The notes: generated by a model not told the origin, from the letters alone. 39,953 bases of DNA from Natranaerobius trueperi (GCF_002216005.1 NZ_NIQC01000025.1:1-39953), one strand, 5' to 3'; numbered from the stretch's first letter, positions 1-9,362 are shown. Numbers and translations are program-made.

Positions 1-62
1 TTTTTCTCGGGTAGTTGTATACTAGGAGTTCTTTACTCACTAGTTACCATATAACAACAAAA

Positions 63-190
63 ATGATAAATCGAGGGAGATGCTCCCCTTATCTAAGGAA
101 ACTCCCTCGATTTCTTCAGCATTTTATACTGTAATTAAGTTATTCTTATATGCATTATCGGAATGTTTACACCAATTACTTGACAGACTC
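63..190 (-). repeat. IS-like terminal repeat, left copy (inverted relative to right end)
   Basis: Read on the minus strand this runs from GAGTCTGTCAAG inward and ends in a long hairpin with a 12-bp stem (AAATCGAGGGAG pairing with CTCCCTCGATTT). The same sequence, with fewer than about ten differences, lies in the opposite orientation at 39827-39953. The sharp similarity edge at GAGTCTGTCAAG suggests the end of an insertion element whose body points out of the window. It resembles IS256-type ends from memory, but no transposase is visible, so the family is a guess. Confidence 0.7.
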
Positions 191-286
191 TAGTACACTT
201 ATATTCACATAAGTACCCTTCAGTTATTTTAATACTTTCTTTGAAGTTTAACAACAAAAGGTACCTACTTTACAAAAATTTTATAA

Positions 287-366
287 AATCAAGTAGGAGG
301 TAGATAACAAATTATCTACCGACCTCTCACACCACTCAAGCGTACCGTTCGGTACTTGGCGGTTCA
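287..366 (-). ncRNA. Group II intron 3' end (domains V and VI), probably class C
   Basis: On the minus strand, directly after the maturase stop codon, GAACCGCC...GGTACG...GTGGTGTGAGAGG folds into a domain V-like hairpin: a lower stem starting ACCGC/GTGGT, a two-base CG bulge on the 3' strand, and an upper stem TACCG/CGGTA. A 9-bp domain VI-like hairpin follows (GGTAGATAA pairing with TTATCTACC), then CTCCTACTTGAT near the presumed 3' splice site. The CGC in the 5' strand fits the catalytic triad of bacterial class C introns. The 5' part of the intron is not recognisable, so this is a remnant. The exact 3' boundary is uncertain by a few bases. Confidence 0.7.
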
Positions 367-516
367 ATGATTTGAGTTCAGTACCTTGTATCTTTTGGAT
401 AAGTCATCATATCCAAAAGATACGAGGTATTTATTTGTTAATGACCTTGATAATATCCAGCTATTGGCTATTCCCCTGTACCCTTTCCGAGTGTTCGCCC
501 ATTCAATTAGGAAGAG
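364..516 (-). pseudogene. ltrA: Group II intron reverse transcriptase/maturase, C-terminal remnant
   Basis: A 50-residue reading frame between an in-frame TAA at 517-519 and the stop at 364-366 reads IEWANTRKGYRGIANSW..., then SLTNKYLVSFGYDDLSKRYK. The EWANTRKGY(W)RTA.SPIL...LTN..L...GY pattern is the extreme C-terminus of group II intron-encoded proteins of the class C type. Everything upstream (reverse transcriptase, maturase X domain) is missing or unreadable. The stop lies at the foot of the domain V hairpin, the normal arrangement. The gene is dead. Confidence 0.75.
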
Positions 517-519
517 TTA

Positions 520-697
520 GTGTAACTGGTTCACTTTATTTGCACTCTGTTAAAAATTTTCATAATTATCAAACCAACTAAACAAATCTTATTTACTCAA
601 TACCTCTACCTCCTAATTATACTATTCACCATTAACGATACCTTTGTCAAACATATACTTACCAACTGCAATAGTACATTTATATTACCTCTATAAA
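520..697. other. Non-coding stretch, no recognisable content
   Basis: AT-rich sequence between the maturase remnant and the terminator of the symporter gene. It is probably decayed intron sequence, but I find no readable motif on either strand. Confidence 0.4.
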
Positions 698-733
698 TAA
701 AACTACCTCCTTTAACATCAAGGAGGCAGTTTC
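698..733 (-). terminator. Rho-independent terminator of the M42-SSF operon
   Basis: On the minus strand AAACTGCCTCCTT pairs with AAGGAGGTAGTTTT (one G-T pair), followed by TATTTATAG. It lies about 35 bases after the symporter stop codon. Confidence 0.75.
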
Positions 734-767
734 CCTCTTCAGGGTATATAATGTGTTTTAAATGTAT

Positions 768-2432
768 TTATTGATTAATTGTTTTTTGTTTAGTTGATTG
801 AGCTTTAATCCTAGTTTTTATGAAATTATAAACTAAGAATACTATAGAAGCTCCTAATAGAACAACAGTTGTAATAATTAAGTAAGGCCATGCACTAGGG
901 TTAATCAATGCTAAACTCCAAATTACAACTACTAACACGGTTAAAGCTAACAAAACTAGGTCATTTTTAGTAATATTAGTAGCAAAAGAAAATACTGCAC
1001 CATTCTCTTTATCTTCGCTTGATAACAGGCTCCCCACAATAACACCTATTATTGATAATAGCAGGGCTGCAATCAGGGGTTCATTAGTTAAAGGGATTTC
1101 TATAAGGTTTGATAAAAACATAGTTCCTCCACCTAATATAATACCTGTCATAGCACCTGGGGCATTTGCACGTGTCCAGTAAAATCCTAAAATTATAGGT
1201 GCAAATGTAGCACCTGCAAAAATCTGTTGTGTCATAACTAGTAGGTCCATTATACCTGGTGCCCATAATGCTGCTAAAGTACTTGCAACCCCAATGACTA
1301 CAATTGCTACCCTACTTACAAACAACCCCTCTTTATCATCAATTTTTTTGTTCTTATAAGTTTTCATATAGGCTTCATAGATGTCCCGCGAAAAGTGAAT
1401 GGCAGATCCTAAAAAGTTTGAGTCTACCGTAGATTTTGCAGCCCCCATAATACCTGTAACTACTATCATACCTATCACCGGATGTAAAAGCTCTAAACTT
1501 AACATAGGAAACACAGCTTCGGCATTATCGAGTTCAGTGAATATACCGCTTCCCAAAAGACCAATCAAAGACAAACCAAAAGTCAGAACAAGTGAGATAA
1601 AAATCACCATTAATAAACTTATCTTTCGAATTTGAGGAACATTTTCGGCAGCATAAACTCGTTGAATTGACGTTTGCGAAATTGTATTTAACGGCATAAA
1701 AGTTATCGTCCAAGCTAATCCTAGAGCAAAAGTCATACCCGCTAGTGGATCTATAAATTCACCACCTATATTACCTTCAAAAACTTCAACTATTTCAAAA
1801 GAACCAGTAAAAAATGCTCCGCTAGGCGCTACTGCACTAACACCAAATGTTAAAATTAGAAATACACCTATAATCATTATTATACTTTGAAACCAGTCAG
1901 TAAGCGCAACACCCCAAAGACCACCTAAAGCTGTATAAGTAATAGTTACTACAGCAGTTACTAAAACGGCAGTAGTAACATCAATACCAAACAATGAATT
2001 TAATATGATTCCAATTCCAAGTATACCGCCACCAGCACCACCTACTAGTCCTACTAGAGAAAACATAGTTACAATAATAGCAACTGGTTTAGAGTATCTT
2101 AACTCAACTAAGTCTGGCAGAGTAAATACTTCATATTTCGAAGCAATCATTCTTATTTTCCCTGATATAAAAAACAAGACAAAATATGACATCCCTGCAC
2201 CAAATAATAACCAGTAGTTAGACATTCCTGTTTCGAATATATCACCACTAAAACCCATATAAGTATTAGCACCTACTACTGTAGACATAATCGTAGCAAA
2301 AAGTACTGCACCGTCCATTCTATTAGAAGCAACAAAGAAATCCGAACGGGTTTCTTGCCTTTTGGCAATGTAAATACCTATACATACTAATAAAATTAGA
2401 TATGCTACAGGTATAACATAATACCATTCCAT
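768..2432 (-). CDS. Sodium:solute symporter (SSF family)
   Basis: Secondary transporter of the SSF family, expected to use a sodium gradient to import a small organic solute. The 554-residue protein is almost entirely hydrophobic with about 13 membrane segments. It starts with a periplasmic-side helix (YYVIPVAYLILLVCIGIYIA), then the family's early conserved segment (RMDGAVLFATIMSTVVGANTY). The usual GALGG-type element appears as TYTALGGLWGVALTDWFQ, the strongly conserved SSF region. The frame extends to a TTG at 2441, but the ATG at 2432 sits nine bases after GGAG, whereas the TTG would touch it, so I choose the ATG. It is 36 bases downstream of the M42 aminopeptidase gene on the same strand and shares its terminator. 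The substrate is not predictable; an amino acid or peptide breakdown product would fit the neighbour. Confidence 0.9.
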   Translation of the reverse strand: MEWYYVIPVAYLILLVCIGIYIAKRQETRSDFFVASNRMDGAVLFATIMSTVVGANTYMGFSGDIFETGMSNYWLLFGAGMSYFVLFFISGKIRMIASKYEVFTLPDLVELRYSKPVAIIVTMFSLVGLVGGAGGGILGIGIILNSLFGIDVTTAVLVTAVVTITYTALGGLWGVALTDWFQSIIMIIGVFLILTFGVSAVAPSGAFFTGSFEIVEVFEGNIGGEFIDPLAGMTFALGLAWTITFMPLNTISQTSIQRVYAAENVPQIRKISLLMVIFISLVLTFGLSLIGLLGSGIFTELDNAEAVFPMLSLELLHPVIGMIVVTGIMGAAKSTVDSNFLGSAIHFSRDIYEAYMKTYKNKKIDDKEGLFVSRVAIVVIGVASTLAALWAPGIMDLLVMTQQIFAGATFAPIILGFYWTRANAPGAMTGIILGGGTMFLSNLIEIPLTNEPLIAALLLSIIGVIVGSLLSSEDKENGAVFSFATNITKNDLVLLALTVLVVVIWSLALINPSAWPYLIITTVVLLGASIVFLVYNFIKTRIKAQSTKQKTINQ

Positions 2433-2468
2433 ACCTCTCAACTCCTTTAATAAATTTTAAGTTTACCT

Positions 2469-3554
2469 TTAAACAATTGAGTCAGTTGGATAATTCCTTA
2501 CAAATTCAGATAATAATTTAATGCCTTCAAGAGTATCATCAATAGAAGCCATTTCATAAGCATGGACATATCTACATGGAACACTTATAGCACCACTAGG
2601 GACACCACCGTTTTCTAGATGAATAGAAGCCGCATCAGTTGAAAGGTTTGTACATACTTCTAATTGATAATCAAGATCTATGTCTTTAGCCTGCTTCTTC
2701 AAAGCTTTTAACAACTTTTGAGAAGAAATCAGTCCGATCATTGGCCCTTTAATTAAGTCCATCACTTTAATCACAGGACCTTTGTCCATTTCTGTTATAA
2801 CTTTTCTATCAGGTGTAGCAGGATGATCATTAGCTAAGGATACATCTAAAGCTATAGCAGCATCTGGCTTAATATTATGAGCTGCTACTTTTGCACCACG
2901 ACATCCAACTTCTTCTTGAGTAGTAAATACTGCATATAGATCGGGTAATTCTTTATCATCTTGAACTTGCTCTAGTAACTCTAATAACATAAATACACAT
3001 AATCTATCATCTAATGCCTTTCCTGTTATTTTATTGTTTAAGTACCTAACTTCATATTCAAATATCACAGGATTTCCAATTTCTATACCTAATTGTTCTA
3101 CTTCATCTTTATTTTTTACACCTACATCGATAAAAAACTCATCTAAACTAGGAACTTTACTAATACCTTCAGGCCTTCCTGGACATATATGATTAATAAT
3201 ACCCTTTATATACCCCGATTCTGTCTTTATAGTTACTGGTCTTGAAAATAAGTTTTGAGGCCTTACCCCTCCAATACTATCAACCCATATAAAACCATTA
3301 TCATCAATTCGCCTAATCATCAGCCCTATTTCGTCCATATGAGCTGTAACCATAAGTTTGTGTTTTCCATTACCTTTTTTAAACGCTATTACATTCCCCA
3401 GCCTATCTACTTCATATGTATCTATTTTGTCCTTTAGTAGGTCAATAATTAAGTTACTAACATCATTTTCATACCCTGATATACCATGAGCTTCAGATAA
3501 ACTTTTCATTCTTCCCTTTAGTCTAGCTAGCACTTGTTCTCTATTAAATTCCAA
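2469..3554 (-). CDS. M42 family metallo-aminopeptidase (FrvX/YsdC-like)
   Basis: Cytosolic zinc (or cobalt) aminopeptidase or deblocking aminopeptidase of family M42, which forms tetrahedral dodecamers and trims peptides. The 361 residues have the normal family length. Metal-site motifs are visible: MVTAHMDEIGLM near residue 70, TGKALDDR near residue 178, the catalytic TTQEEVGCRGA near residue 212, ALDVSLANDHP near residue 235, and TDAASIHLENGGVP...PCRYVHAYEMAS near the C-terminus with the last histidine ligand. GGAGGG precedes the ATG by six bases. It is the first gene of a two-gene operon with the SSF symporter, which suggests coupled peptide breakdown and solute uptake. Some M42 members annotated as cellulase M or glucanase are really peptidases, and I see no reason to call a glycosidase here. 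Confidence 0.92.
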   Translation of the reverse strand: MEFNREQVLARLKGRMKSLSEAHGISGYENDVSNLIIDLLKDKIDTYEVDRLGNVIAFKKGNGKHKLMVTAHMDEIGLMIRRIDDNGFIWVDSIGGVRPQNLFSRPVTIKTESGYIKGIINHICPGRPEGISKVPSLDEFFIDVGVKNKDEVEQLGIEIGNPVIFEYEVRYLNNKITGKALDDRLCVFMLLELLEQVQDDKELPDLYAVFTTQEEVGCRGAKVAAHNIKPDAAIALDVSLANDHPATPDRKVITEMDKGPVIKVMDLIKGPMIGLISSQKLLKALKKQAKDIDLDYQLEVCTNLSTDAASIHLENGGVPSGAISVPCRYVHAYEMASIDDTLEGIKLLSEFVRNYPTDSIV

Positions 3555-3702
3555 ATTAATCCCTCCATAAATAAGTTTTATTAAATTAGTCTAACATTTT
3601 GAAAATGAATAATTTGCTTAATATTGTCATGATTTAAAAAATTACCTAAACTGAAGCTTGATTTCTGTTTGCTTCATAAAAAACTGTGATTTTGAAAAAG
3701 AG

Positions 3703-3730
3703 AAACCCGGGGCAATAAACCCCGGGTACT
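3703..3730 (-). terminator. Rho-independent terminator of the SLH gene pair
   Basis: On the minus strand ACCCGGGG, a short TTTATTG loop, then CCCCGGGTTT, followed by CTCTTTTT. GC-rich stem in AT-rich surroundings, 16 bases after the stop of the downstream SLH gene. Confidence 0.85.
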
Positions 3731-3745
3731 TTTAACTATTAGTTC

Positions 3746-6133
3746 TTAAACTTCTATCTCATCTATCCTGTATAGCACTGTTACCGCTTCAGCTCTACTT
3801 AGATCATCTTTAGGTAAAAACCTATCTTCATCTCCGTTCATAATATCAAGCCAGGCTACAAGGCCCACATAATTCTTTCTTTCAGGTGAAATTTCATCTA
3901 CATCTTCAAAGTTAAGGGGGAACTTAAGATCATCTTCTATTAAAATATCTAGGTCTAAGCTTTTAATTATTAGCTCAGCCATTTGTTCTCTATTGATTGT
4001 TTTATCTAAAGGAAAGCTTTCCTTTTCTTTATCGAAAATACCTTTTTTAGTCATTAATTGAATTTCTTCAAAATAGGGATGTTTTTTGTCTATATTATTA
4101 AAATAAGGTTCTTTTTCTATCTCAGGACTTCTCTCTCCCATATAAACCATCTGTTTTAGTAGTACACTAACCTCTTCCTTAGTTATCTCTTCATCAGGTA
4201 ACAGCTCTCCCTGTCTTAAAGGAAGAAAATCCTGAGCTAAGGCTAGTTCTAGATAAGACGATGCCCAGTGCTTATCATCAACCAGGTCAAATATTTTCTT
4301 ATCTACAAAAGAAGTACCTTCATAATTGTAGATCTCACCTGACTCACTATTAACATAGGGTGCTCCCTCTTGATAACTTGGAGTGTGAGCATAAGGCTTA
4401 AGTTTGAACACAGGACGCATTTCAACTGTTGGTTCTTCTTTTAGTTCCATCAATTCTTTTTCAGTTTCTACTCGATGAGGAATATATACTAGTTCTATAT
4501 CTAGGTTTGAAACTAACTTTTCTCTAGCTTCTTCTAAAGTGATTTCTGTTTCTTTAGGATCAGGTAAATCATCTTCCTTTAATGGAATATGATTGATGCT
4601 ACTAGTTAGTCCTGTAGCCATATCAATTCTAAAATTGTAACCTGTTGTTTCTACAGGGATATTATTAACTACCTTACTATATTCAAATCCTCTAGCAACT
4701 GAACCTGGCGAATAGTCTTCGGGATTTTCTATTTTCAGATGACTCTTTTCATCACCGACATTAAGGTCTTGGCTATTTATAAGCATTGCATCAGAAGCAA
4801 ATGACATCTTATCAAGAGTTCTTTTTGCTGTTTTTTCAATATTTATTTCTTCAGGTTGTTCTTCTACTAAATCGTCTATGATCTGAGCTATAACACTATG
4901 GTGGAGCTCATAAAAGTGAATATCACCTTGTTTTTGACAAATTTGTAGCTGTAACTGTCTGAATTCATCAATATCTTCGTGGTTAAAATTAACTTCATAC
5001 ATTAATCTATCATCATCAGTTCCTAGAGGAGACCTCCTGACACCTTGTGTTTCACTAACTCCTTCTATCTCAAAATTCTTAAAGCCAAGGTTTTTAACAA
5101 ATACCTCAGCTATTTCTTTCGCATCATCTTCAGTAATTTCATCAGGTTTTTCACTAGCCTCTATAGTGACTCCTTCTTGTGATAGAAAGTCCTCTGTCAA
5201 GCTTCCATCTTCAGCTAAAGTTTTTTCTAGTTTGTCTTTATCTATTTTTTCAAAACCTCGGTTTAATAGATCTTTTGTATTAGCATCTACAAAATAATTA
5301 CTTCGGGTCATACCGGTCTGCTCGACCCCTAATTGACCCAAGAAAGTATAATATAGTCCGGGTTCTTGAAATTCAGTATGATCTAAAGCCTGCATGTATA
5401 CTTTTTGTAGGGGTAAGCCTTCTATCAACTTTTCTTTTGCCTCGTCCTTTGATACATCTTCTTTTAGGGAAATGAACTTATCATACTCGGAAAGTTTTTT
5501 GTCTATTCTACTTAATTCACCAGTTACCGAATTTATCTCCACAGTTACACCTTCACCCTGTACAGGTATCGAATCATGAATTCTCATAAATGTGAATTTA
5601 TAATCCGAAGCCCTTCTATGACTGTCATCAAGTTCTCTATCCACCAATGGATCTGTATCTAGCTTTTCTTTTTCTAAAAGTTCTAGATACAGATTCTCTA
5701 CATATTCTAGGGCTGTTTCTTTTGCCTCATCAGCTGTAATCTGAGAGAGCTTTGGTTTATCCATAGAAATATTTCTATCAACCGATGTAATTACATCCTC
5801 TTTTTTATCATATAACACTTTTAACCTGTCATCTTCTAAAATGTATGTGTAGTTTAATTTGTTTTCTTCTCGGTGATGTTCTTCTAATTCATCTAGCCTA
5901 TATTCTGATGCTAGATCTAACTGAGATCTGATATCTTCATCTATTTCTGCTCGCTTCCCATAAAGCTCATAGCTTTTATCAGTCTCTTTTTCATCCGTTA
6001 CTTCACCCTGATCTTTTTCAACCACTTCCTCTTCATAAGCCTCTGATGTGACTGGGGAAAATAGTAACATTAAACAAACAGCTAAAGATACTAGATTTTT
6101 TAATGTTAGTTCACCATTTCTATTAAATATCAT
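3746..6133 (-). CDS. Secreted acidic protein with YcdB/PepSY-like repeats and SLH domains (second of pair)
   Basis: Predicted exported, cell-wall-attached protein of 795 residues and unknown biochemical role. Residues 1-33 form a signal peptide (basic start, hydrophobic LVSLAVCLMLLF, likely cleavage after SEA). The middle, about residues 70-600, holds repeated units of the YcdB/YcdC (PepSY-related) kind, each starting with a helix such as ITADEAKETALEYV, ITEDDAKEIAEVFV or ITLEEAREKLVSNL, followed by beta strands ending in 'NSVTGELS' or 'DMATGLTS' turns. The last 180 residues contain three degenerate SLH units (DDKHWASSYLELALAQ, NREQMAELIIK, SRAEAVTVLYR) that would bind secondary cell-wall polymer. 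It overlaps the upstream gene by four bases (ATGA), so the two are translationally coupled. Very high Asp/Glu content fits exposure to high salt. Confidence 0.85.
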   Translation of the reverse strand: MIFNRNGELTLKNLVSLAVCLMLLFSPVTSEAYEEEVVEKDQGEVTDEKETDKSYELYGKRAEIDEDIRSQLDLASEYRLDELEEHHREENKLNYTYILEDDRLKVLYDKKEDVITSVDRNISMDKPKLSQITADEAKETALEYVENLYLELLEKEKLDTDPLVDRELDDSHRRASDYKFTFMRIHDSIPVQGEGVTVEINSVTGELSRIDKKLSEYDKFISLKEDVSKDEAKEKLIEGLPLQKVYMQALDHTEFQEPGLYYTFLGQLGVEQTGMTRSNYFVDANTKDLLNRGFEKIDKDKLEKTLAEDGSLTEDFLSQEGVTIEASEKPDEITEDDAKEIAEVFVKNLGFKNFEIEGVSETQGVRRSPLGTDDDRLMYEVNFNHEDIDEFRQLQLQICQKQGDIHFYELHHSVIAQIIDDLVEEQPEEINIEKTAKRTLDKMSFASDAMLINSQDLNVGDEKSHLKIENPEDYSPGSVARGFEYSKVVNNIPVETTGYNFRIDMATGLTSSINHIPLKEDDLPDPKETEITLEEAREKLVSNLDIELVYIPHRVETEKELMELKEEPTVEMRPVFKLKPYAHTPSYQEGAPYVNSESGEIYNYEGTSFVDKKIFDLVDDKHWASSYLELALAQDFLPLRQGELLPDEEITKEEVSVLLKQMVYMGERSPEIEKEPYFNNIDKKHPYFEEIQLMTKKGIFDKEKESFPLDKTINREQMAELIIKSLDLDILIEDDLKFPLNFEDVDEISPERKNYVGLVAWLDIMNGDEDRFLPKDDLSRAEAVTVLYRIDEIEV

Positions 6134-8352
6134 TGTACCAACCTCCCGAGTTCAATCAATCTGTCAAAAACCTGAGAAATTTCATTTCTAGTCATATACT
6201 CTAAAGGTTCAAATTGATCATCTTCTAGTGACATAATATCTAATGCCACTACTACTGCCACACTGTTCCAAGCTTTGTCATGAATTTCATTCTTATCCTC
6301 TATTTCATAGGCTAGATCTAATTCATCATCACTTCTAGTGATCACTTCTAGGTTCATTGTTTTTACTATCATCTGTGCTAGTTCTTCCCTAGTTATCTCT
6401 TTATCTGGTTTATATTCATTTGACTCTTCACCAGCTAACATTCTATTTGGAACTAGGCCAAGATTATATATCCTATCAATGGCGTGATAATGTGGATGAT
6501 CTTCATCTACATCAGAAAGGTTTTTATCATCTTGATAGCTATATCTAGATCTTGGTGGAGTAGTATATCGCGGTGTATTTGTTAAAGATGTGATAACTCG
6601 GGTAGCTTCACCTCTACTAACTGTTTTTTCGCCATCAATTACTCCATCATCATCAGGTATAAATACTCCTAAGGTACTCATCCATTCTATTAACTTTTCA
6701 TCATCAGCTCTTTTTATATCAGAAAGTTCATACCCTTTTCTTATATGTCTTTCTATCAATTCTCCCGTGACTGCATTTATCTGATTGTACTTTTTGTTAT
6801 CAAATTCAAAAACTAGGTCTCCATCATCACCGTATTTAGGTTCTATACTTGTTTTTTCTAAATAATTCTTTAAAGCGTCTTCTTCAGAAATAACATCTTT
6901 CGGCTTATCAATATAGTCATCGGTAATTGGTGTTCTGATATTAAATCTCGAAAGTTTAGCAGTTTCCTGACAGATAGTTAATTGTAGAGAACTATATGAA
7001 AGCGAAGCACCGTAAGCTTTTACAGGGAAACGAAGCCTATAGGCTTTACCAAAACTTTCATTTACTTCTTCTAGGGAAATATCATAATCTAAATAATCAA
7101 CAAAGTCCGGGGCAAGTTTATCAAAGTACAATCTACCCAATTGTTCAAAGTTTTCTTCTGTTTCATCCTCTTCTAATTCTGTAAGTGCTTTTTCGATTTT
7201 CTCGGTATATTCTTCTCCACCGAGTGCCACTAGGGGAGTGTCCCCTCTAGAATCAACCCGGATTTCATACAAATAACCGTGTTCTGTCTCAAAGGAAACA
7301 GCTAATTCTATCCTTGGATCATCGCCTTTATACCTACCTCTTACATTATCTGTAATAAGAGGTCCTCGAGTGCTAGACCCACCACCTCCGGATGTAGATA
7401 TTTCACCTTCTATATCGAACTTAGAATCAACAACTTCTTTTACTTTATCCATAACTCTTTCCCGGTCATCTCGTCTATCTATAGGCTCATCCAGTTTATC
7501 AGGGGAAAAAGCGCCCATTTCTAGGTCTATTTCAGTTCCTTTATCTTCAACTTCACCCTGATCTAAAACTTCTCCATCTTGATCTAGATAATCTCCCGTT
7601 TCTGCATCAATAGTAACTTCGCTACCTACAATAGGGCTATATGTTAATATGAAATTTTCATTATCTGTATCTGTTCTATATTCTAATGTGCCTCCGGCGT
7701 CTATAAATAGATCTTTTGCTGTTTCTTCAGCTAAGACTTCTTTTGGTTCTTCAAAATTAAGATCTGTGTCATAATTATTGTTAAATGATGATACATGACC
7801 GGTCCTTGAGCTAACATTTACAGAAATAGAATTATCAGTTTCATAACCATGGGCAGTTTGTCTGTATTCATATCTATGATCAATATCAGAAGCATAATTG
7901 TCTGGAGTTTTTGGATCTGTTAGTTCTTTTGGTTCTAATTCAAAACCCTCTTTCTCATCTAAATCAAATCCTGCATCCTTTGAAAATTCTTCTGCCATTT
8001 CCTTACCTTCATCCCAGTCTACATAATCGATTTCCTCTTCTGGTAGATCTCTTACATTAAGAGAGCTAGAATCAATCACTTCATCTTCATCACAAATATT
8101 AAAGGATAGGGTATAAGAGACTTTATCATCATGATCAGATTGATAATTCAAATACCACAACTCTTGACTTTCATGGTATTCACTTCCTTCTAAATTAAGT
8201 TTTTCGGTAAGAGGATGAACCTCTTCAGCCATTTCGATGACCTCATCTTCACTTAAATTGGTCTCTTGTTCTAGATCCTCTTTAGCTAGTATAGAACCAC
8301 TAAGAGCTGTAACAGAAAACAGTAGAGCCAATAAAATTGCTGAAACTTTCAA
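6130..8352 (-). CDS. Secreted acidic protein with YcdB/PepSY-like repeats and SLH domains (first of pair)
   Basis: Predicted exported surface protein of 740 residues, paralogous in layout to the gene that overlaps its 3' end. A 23-residue signal peptide (MKVSAILLALLFSVTALSGSILA) is followed by repeated YcdB-like units with helix starts such as LSEDEVIEMAEEV, VLAEETAKDLFIDAGG and VISEEDALKNYL, and strand ends such as NAVTGELIE and DAETGDYLD. A GGGGSS stretch near residue 322 looks like a flexible hinge. The C-terminal 190 residues contain SLH units (VSRGEATRVITSL, ITREELAQMIVKTM, MTRNEISQVFDRL). The start is a TTG eight bases after a perfect GGAGGTG; no better ATG exists. The protein is strongly acidic. 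Function unknown: adhesion, wall maintenance and protease-inhibitor-like roles are all possible for PepSY proteins. Confidence 0.85.
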   Translation of the reverse strand: MKVSAILLALLFSVTALSGSILAKEDLEQETNLSEDEVIEMAEEVHPLTEKLNLEGSEYHESQELWYLNYQSDHDDKVSYTLSFNICDEDEVIDSSSLNVRDLPEEEIDYVDWDEGKEMAEEFSKDAGFDLDEKEGFELEPKELTDPKTPDNYASDIDHRYEYRQTAHGYETDNSISVNVSSRTGHVSSFNNNYDTDLNFEEPKEVLAEETAKDLFIDAGGTLEYRTDTDNENFILTYSPIVGSEVTIDAETGDYLDQDGEVLDQGEVEDKGTEIDLEMGAFSPDKLDEPIDRRDDRERVMDKVKEVVDSKFDIEGEISTSGGGGSSTRGPLITDNVRGRYKGDDPRIELAVSFETEHGYLYEIRVDSRGDTPLVALGGEEYTEKIEKALTELEEDETEENFEQLGRLYFDKLAPDFVDYLDYDISLEEVNESFGKAYRLRFPVKAYGASLSYSSLQLTICQETAKLSRFNIRTPITDDYIDKPKDVISEEDALKNYLEKTSIEPKYGDDGDLVFEFDNKKYNQINAVTGELIERHIRKGYELSDIKRADDEKLIEWMSTLGVFIPDDDGVIDGEKTVSRGEATRVITSLTNTPRYTTPPRSRYSYQDDKNLSDVDEDHPHYHAIDRIYNLGLVPNRMLAGEESNEYKPDKEITREELAQMIVKTMNLEVITRSDDELDLAYEIEDKNEIHDKAWNSVAVVVALDIMSLEDDQFEPLEYMTRNEISQVFDRLIELGRLVQ

Positions 8353-8564
8353 AATTAAGACACCTCCTGATTATTAATTTATAGTTAACCCTTAAACTAA
8401 CCTAATAATACTACTATGTTCTTATGACGAATATACTCCTAAAAAGTTGCTTGTTTAGATAAATTTTCCATAAAAATATTACACTGTAGATCACTAGATC
8501 TAAAGGAAAAAAGAATGTTACGAAAGAGAAATATATTAGATGGCTAGTTAAGATGGGCTATTAT

Positions 8565-8592
8565 AAAAAATCGGTGATTGAATCACCGATTT
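8565..8592 (-). terminator. Rho-independent terminator of the SEC-C gene
   Basis: Perfect palindrome AAATCGGTGATT/AATCACCGATTT; on the minus strand it is followed by TTTATAA. It lies 50 bases after the SEC-C stop codon. It could also act weakly in the other direction. Confidence 0.8.
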
Positions 8593-8642
8593 AGGTCTCA
8601 TTATATCTACTTCTTCAATTATTTACTTACTCTAAATAATAA

Positions 8643-9362
8643 CTATTTAAGACAACATTTTTTATATTTTTTACCACTACCGCAGGGACAAGGTTCATTT
8701 CTACCTATTTTTTTACCTACTGTTCTTTGGTTAGGATTTTTAGGGGATTCTCTTAAACTTGGTACTTCTATTCTTTCATTAAGTTCATTTGGAGTATGTC
8801 CATTGTTCTCCCAAAGTCTTGTATTGTTTGCAAGGTCCTTTACTAAATTCATTATTTCTGAAACTTGATCTTCACTATCAAAAACTATATTTCTGATATT
8901 AAACAAATTAAAAATTTGCTTTACTGAAAATCCATGCTGACATATTCCCTGAATATCATCACATACACCTTCGGCGGTATCTCTATCACCTTCAAATATA
9001 TTGTCAGTTAAGTATTTCAACAAAACTTCAAATTCTTTATTTCGTTCAAAATATAAGTCATCTTTATAATTCAATAACTCTTCTTGACTCGGAATATAAT
9101 ATGGTTTTCCCTTACTTTTCTGAAGGTAGTCTTGAAACTCATTAAATTCTAAAATAGATTCATGAACAAAATAATCTCCATATATGTCTACAAAATTAGT
9201 TCCATAAGCTTGTAGATCTTCTTGTGAGATTTCATTAATAGTTTCAATATCTATCTGTTCTTTATTATGCATATTATATATCTCTACCACTTTATTTTTA
9301 GGAACTATACCATACAAGTTAATTGAAGATATTATATAATCTAAAACTAGCTCTCTAGCCAT
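8643..9362 (-). CDS. SEC-C motif protein of unknown function
   Basis: A soluble 239-residue protein ending in a SEC-C zinc-binding motif, NEPCPCGSGKKYKKCC, the C-x-C-x8-C-C module also found at the end of SecA, where it binds zinc and contacts ribosomes or SecB. The first 200 residues are mostly helical and acidic, with repeated 'ELLxY...DLYFERNKEFEVLLKYL' helices. They look like the helical N-terminal region found in several stand-alone SEC-C proteins. The frame can begin at a GTG at 9374, but that codon lies inside the AAAGGTGG ribosome binding site. The ATG at 9362, eight bases after it, is the likely start. It is a single gene with its own terminator and faces a stretch of decayed genes. 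No specific function can be assigned. Confidence 0.8.
   Translation of the reverse strand: MARELVLDYIISSINLYGIVPKNKVVEIYNMHNKEQIDIETINEISQEDLQAYGTNFVDIYGDYFVHESILEFNEFQDYLQKSKGKPYYIPSQEELLNYKDDLYFERNKEFEVLLKYLTDNIFEGDRDTAEGVCDDIQGICQHGFSVKQIFNLFNIRNIVFDSEDQVSEIMNLVKDLANNTRLWENNGHTPNELNERIEVPSLRESPKNPNQRTVGKKIGRNEPCPCGSGKKYKKCCLK

Noticed and set aside
372-581. 69-residue plus-strand open frame
   Set aside because: It lies antisense to the group II intron maturase tail and resembles no protein; the minus strand explains the sequence.
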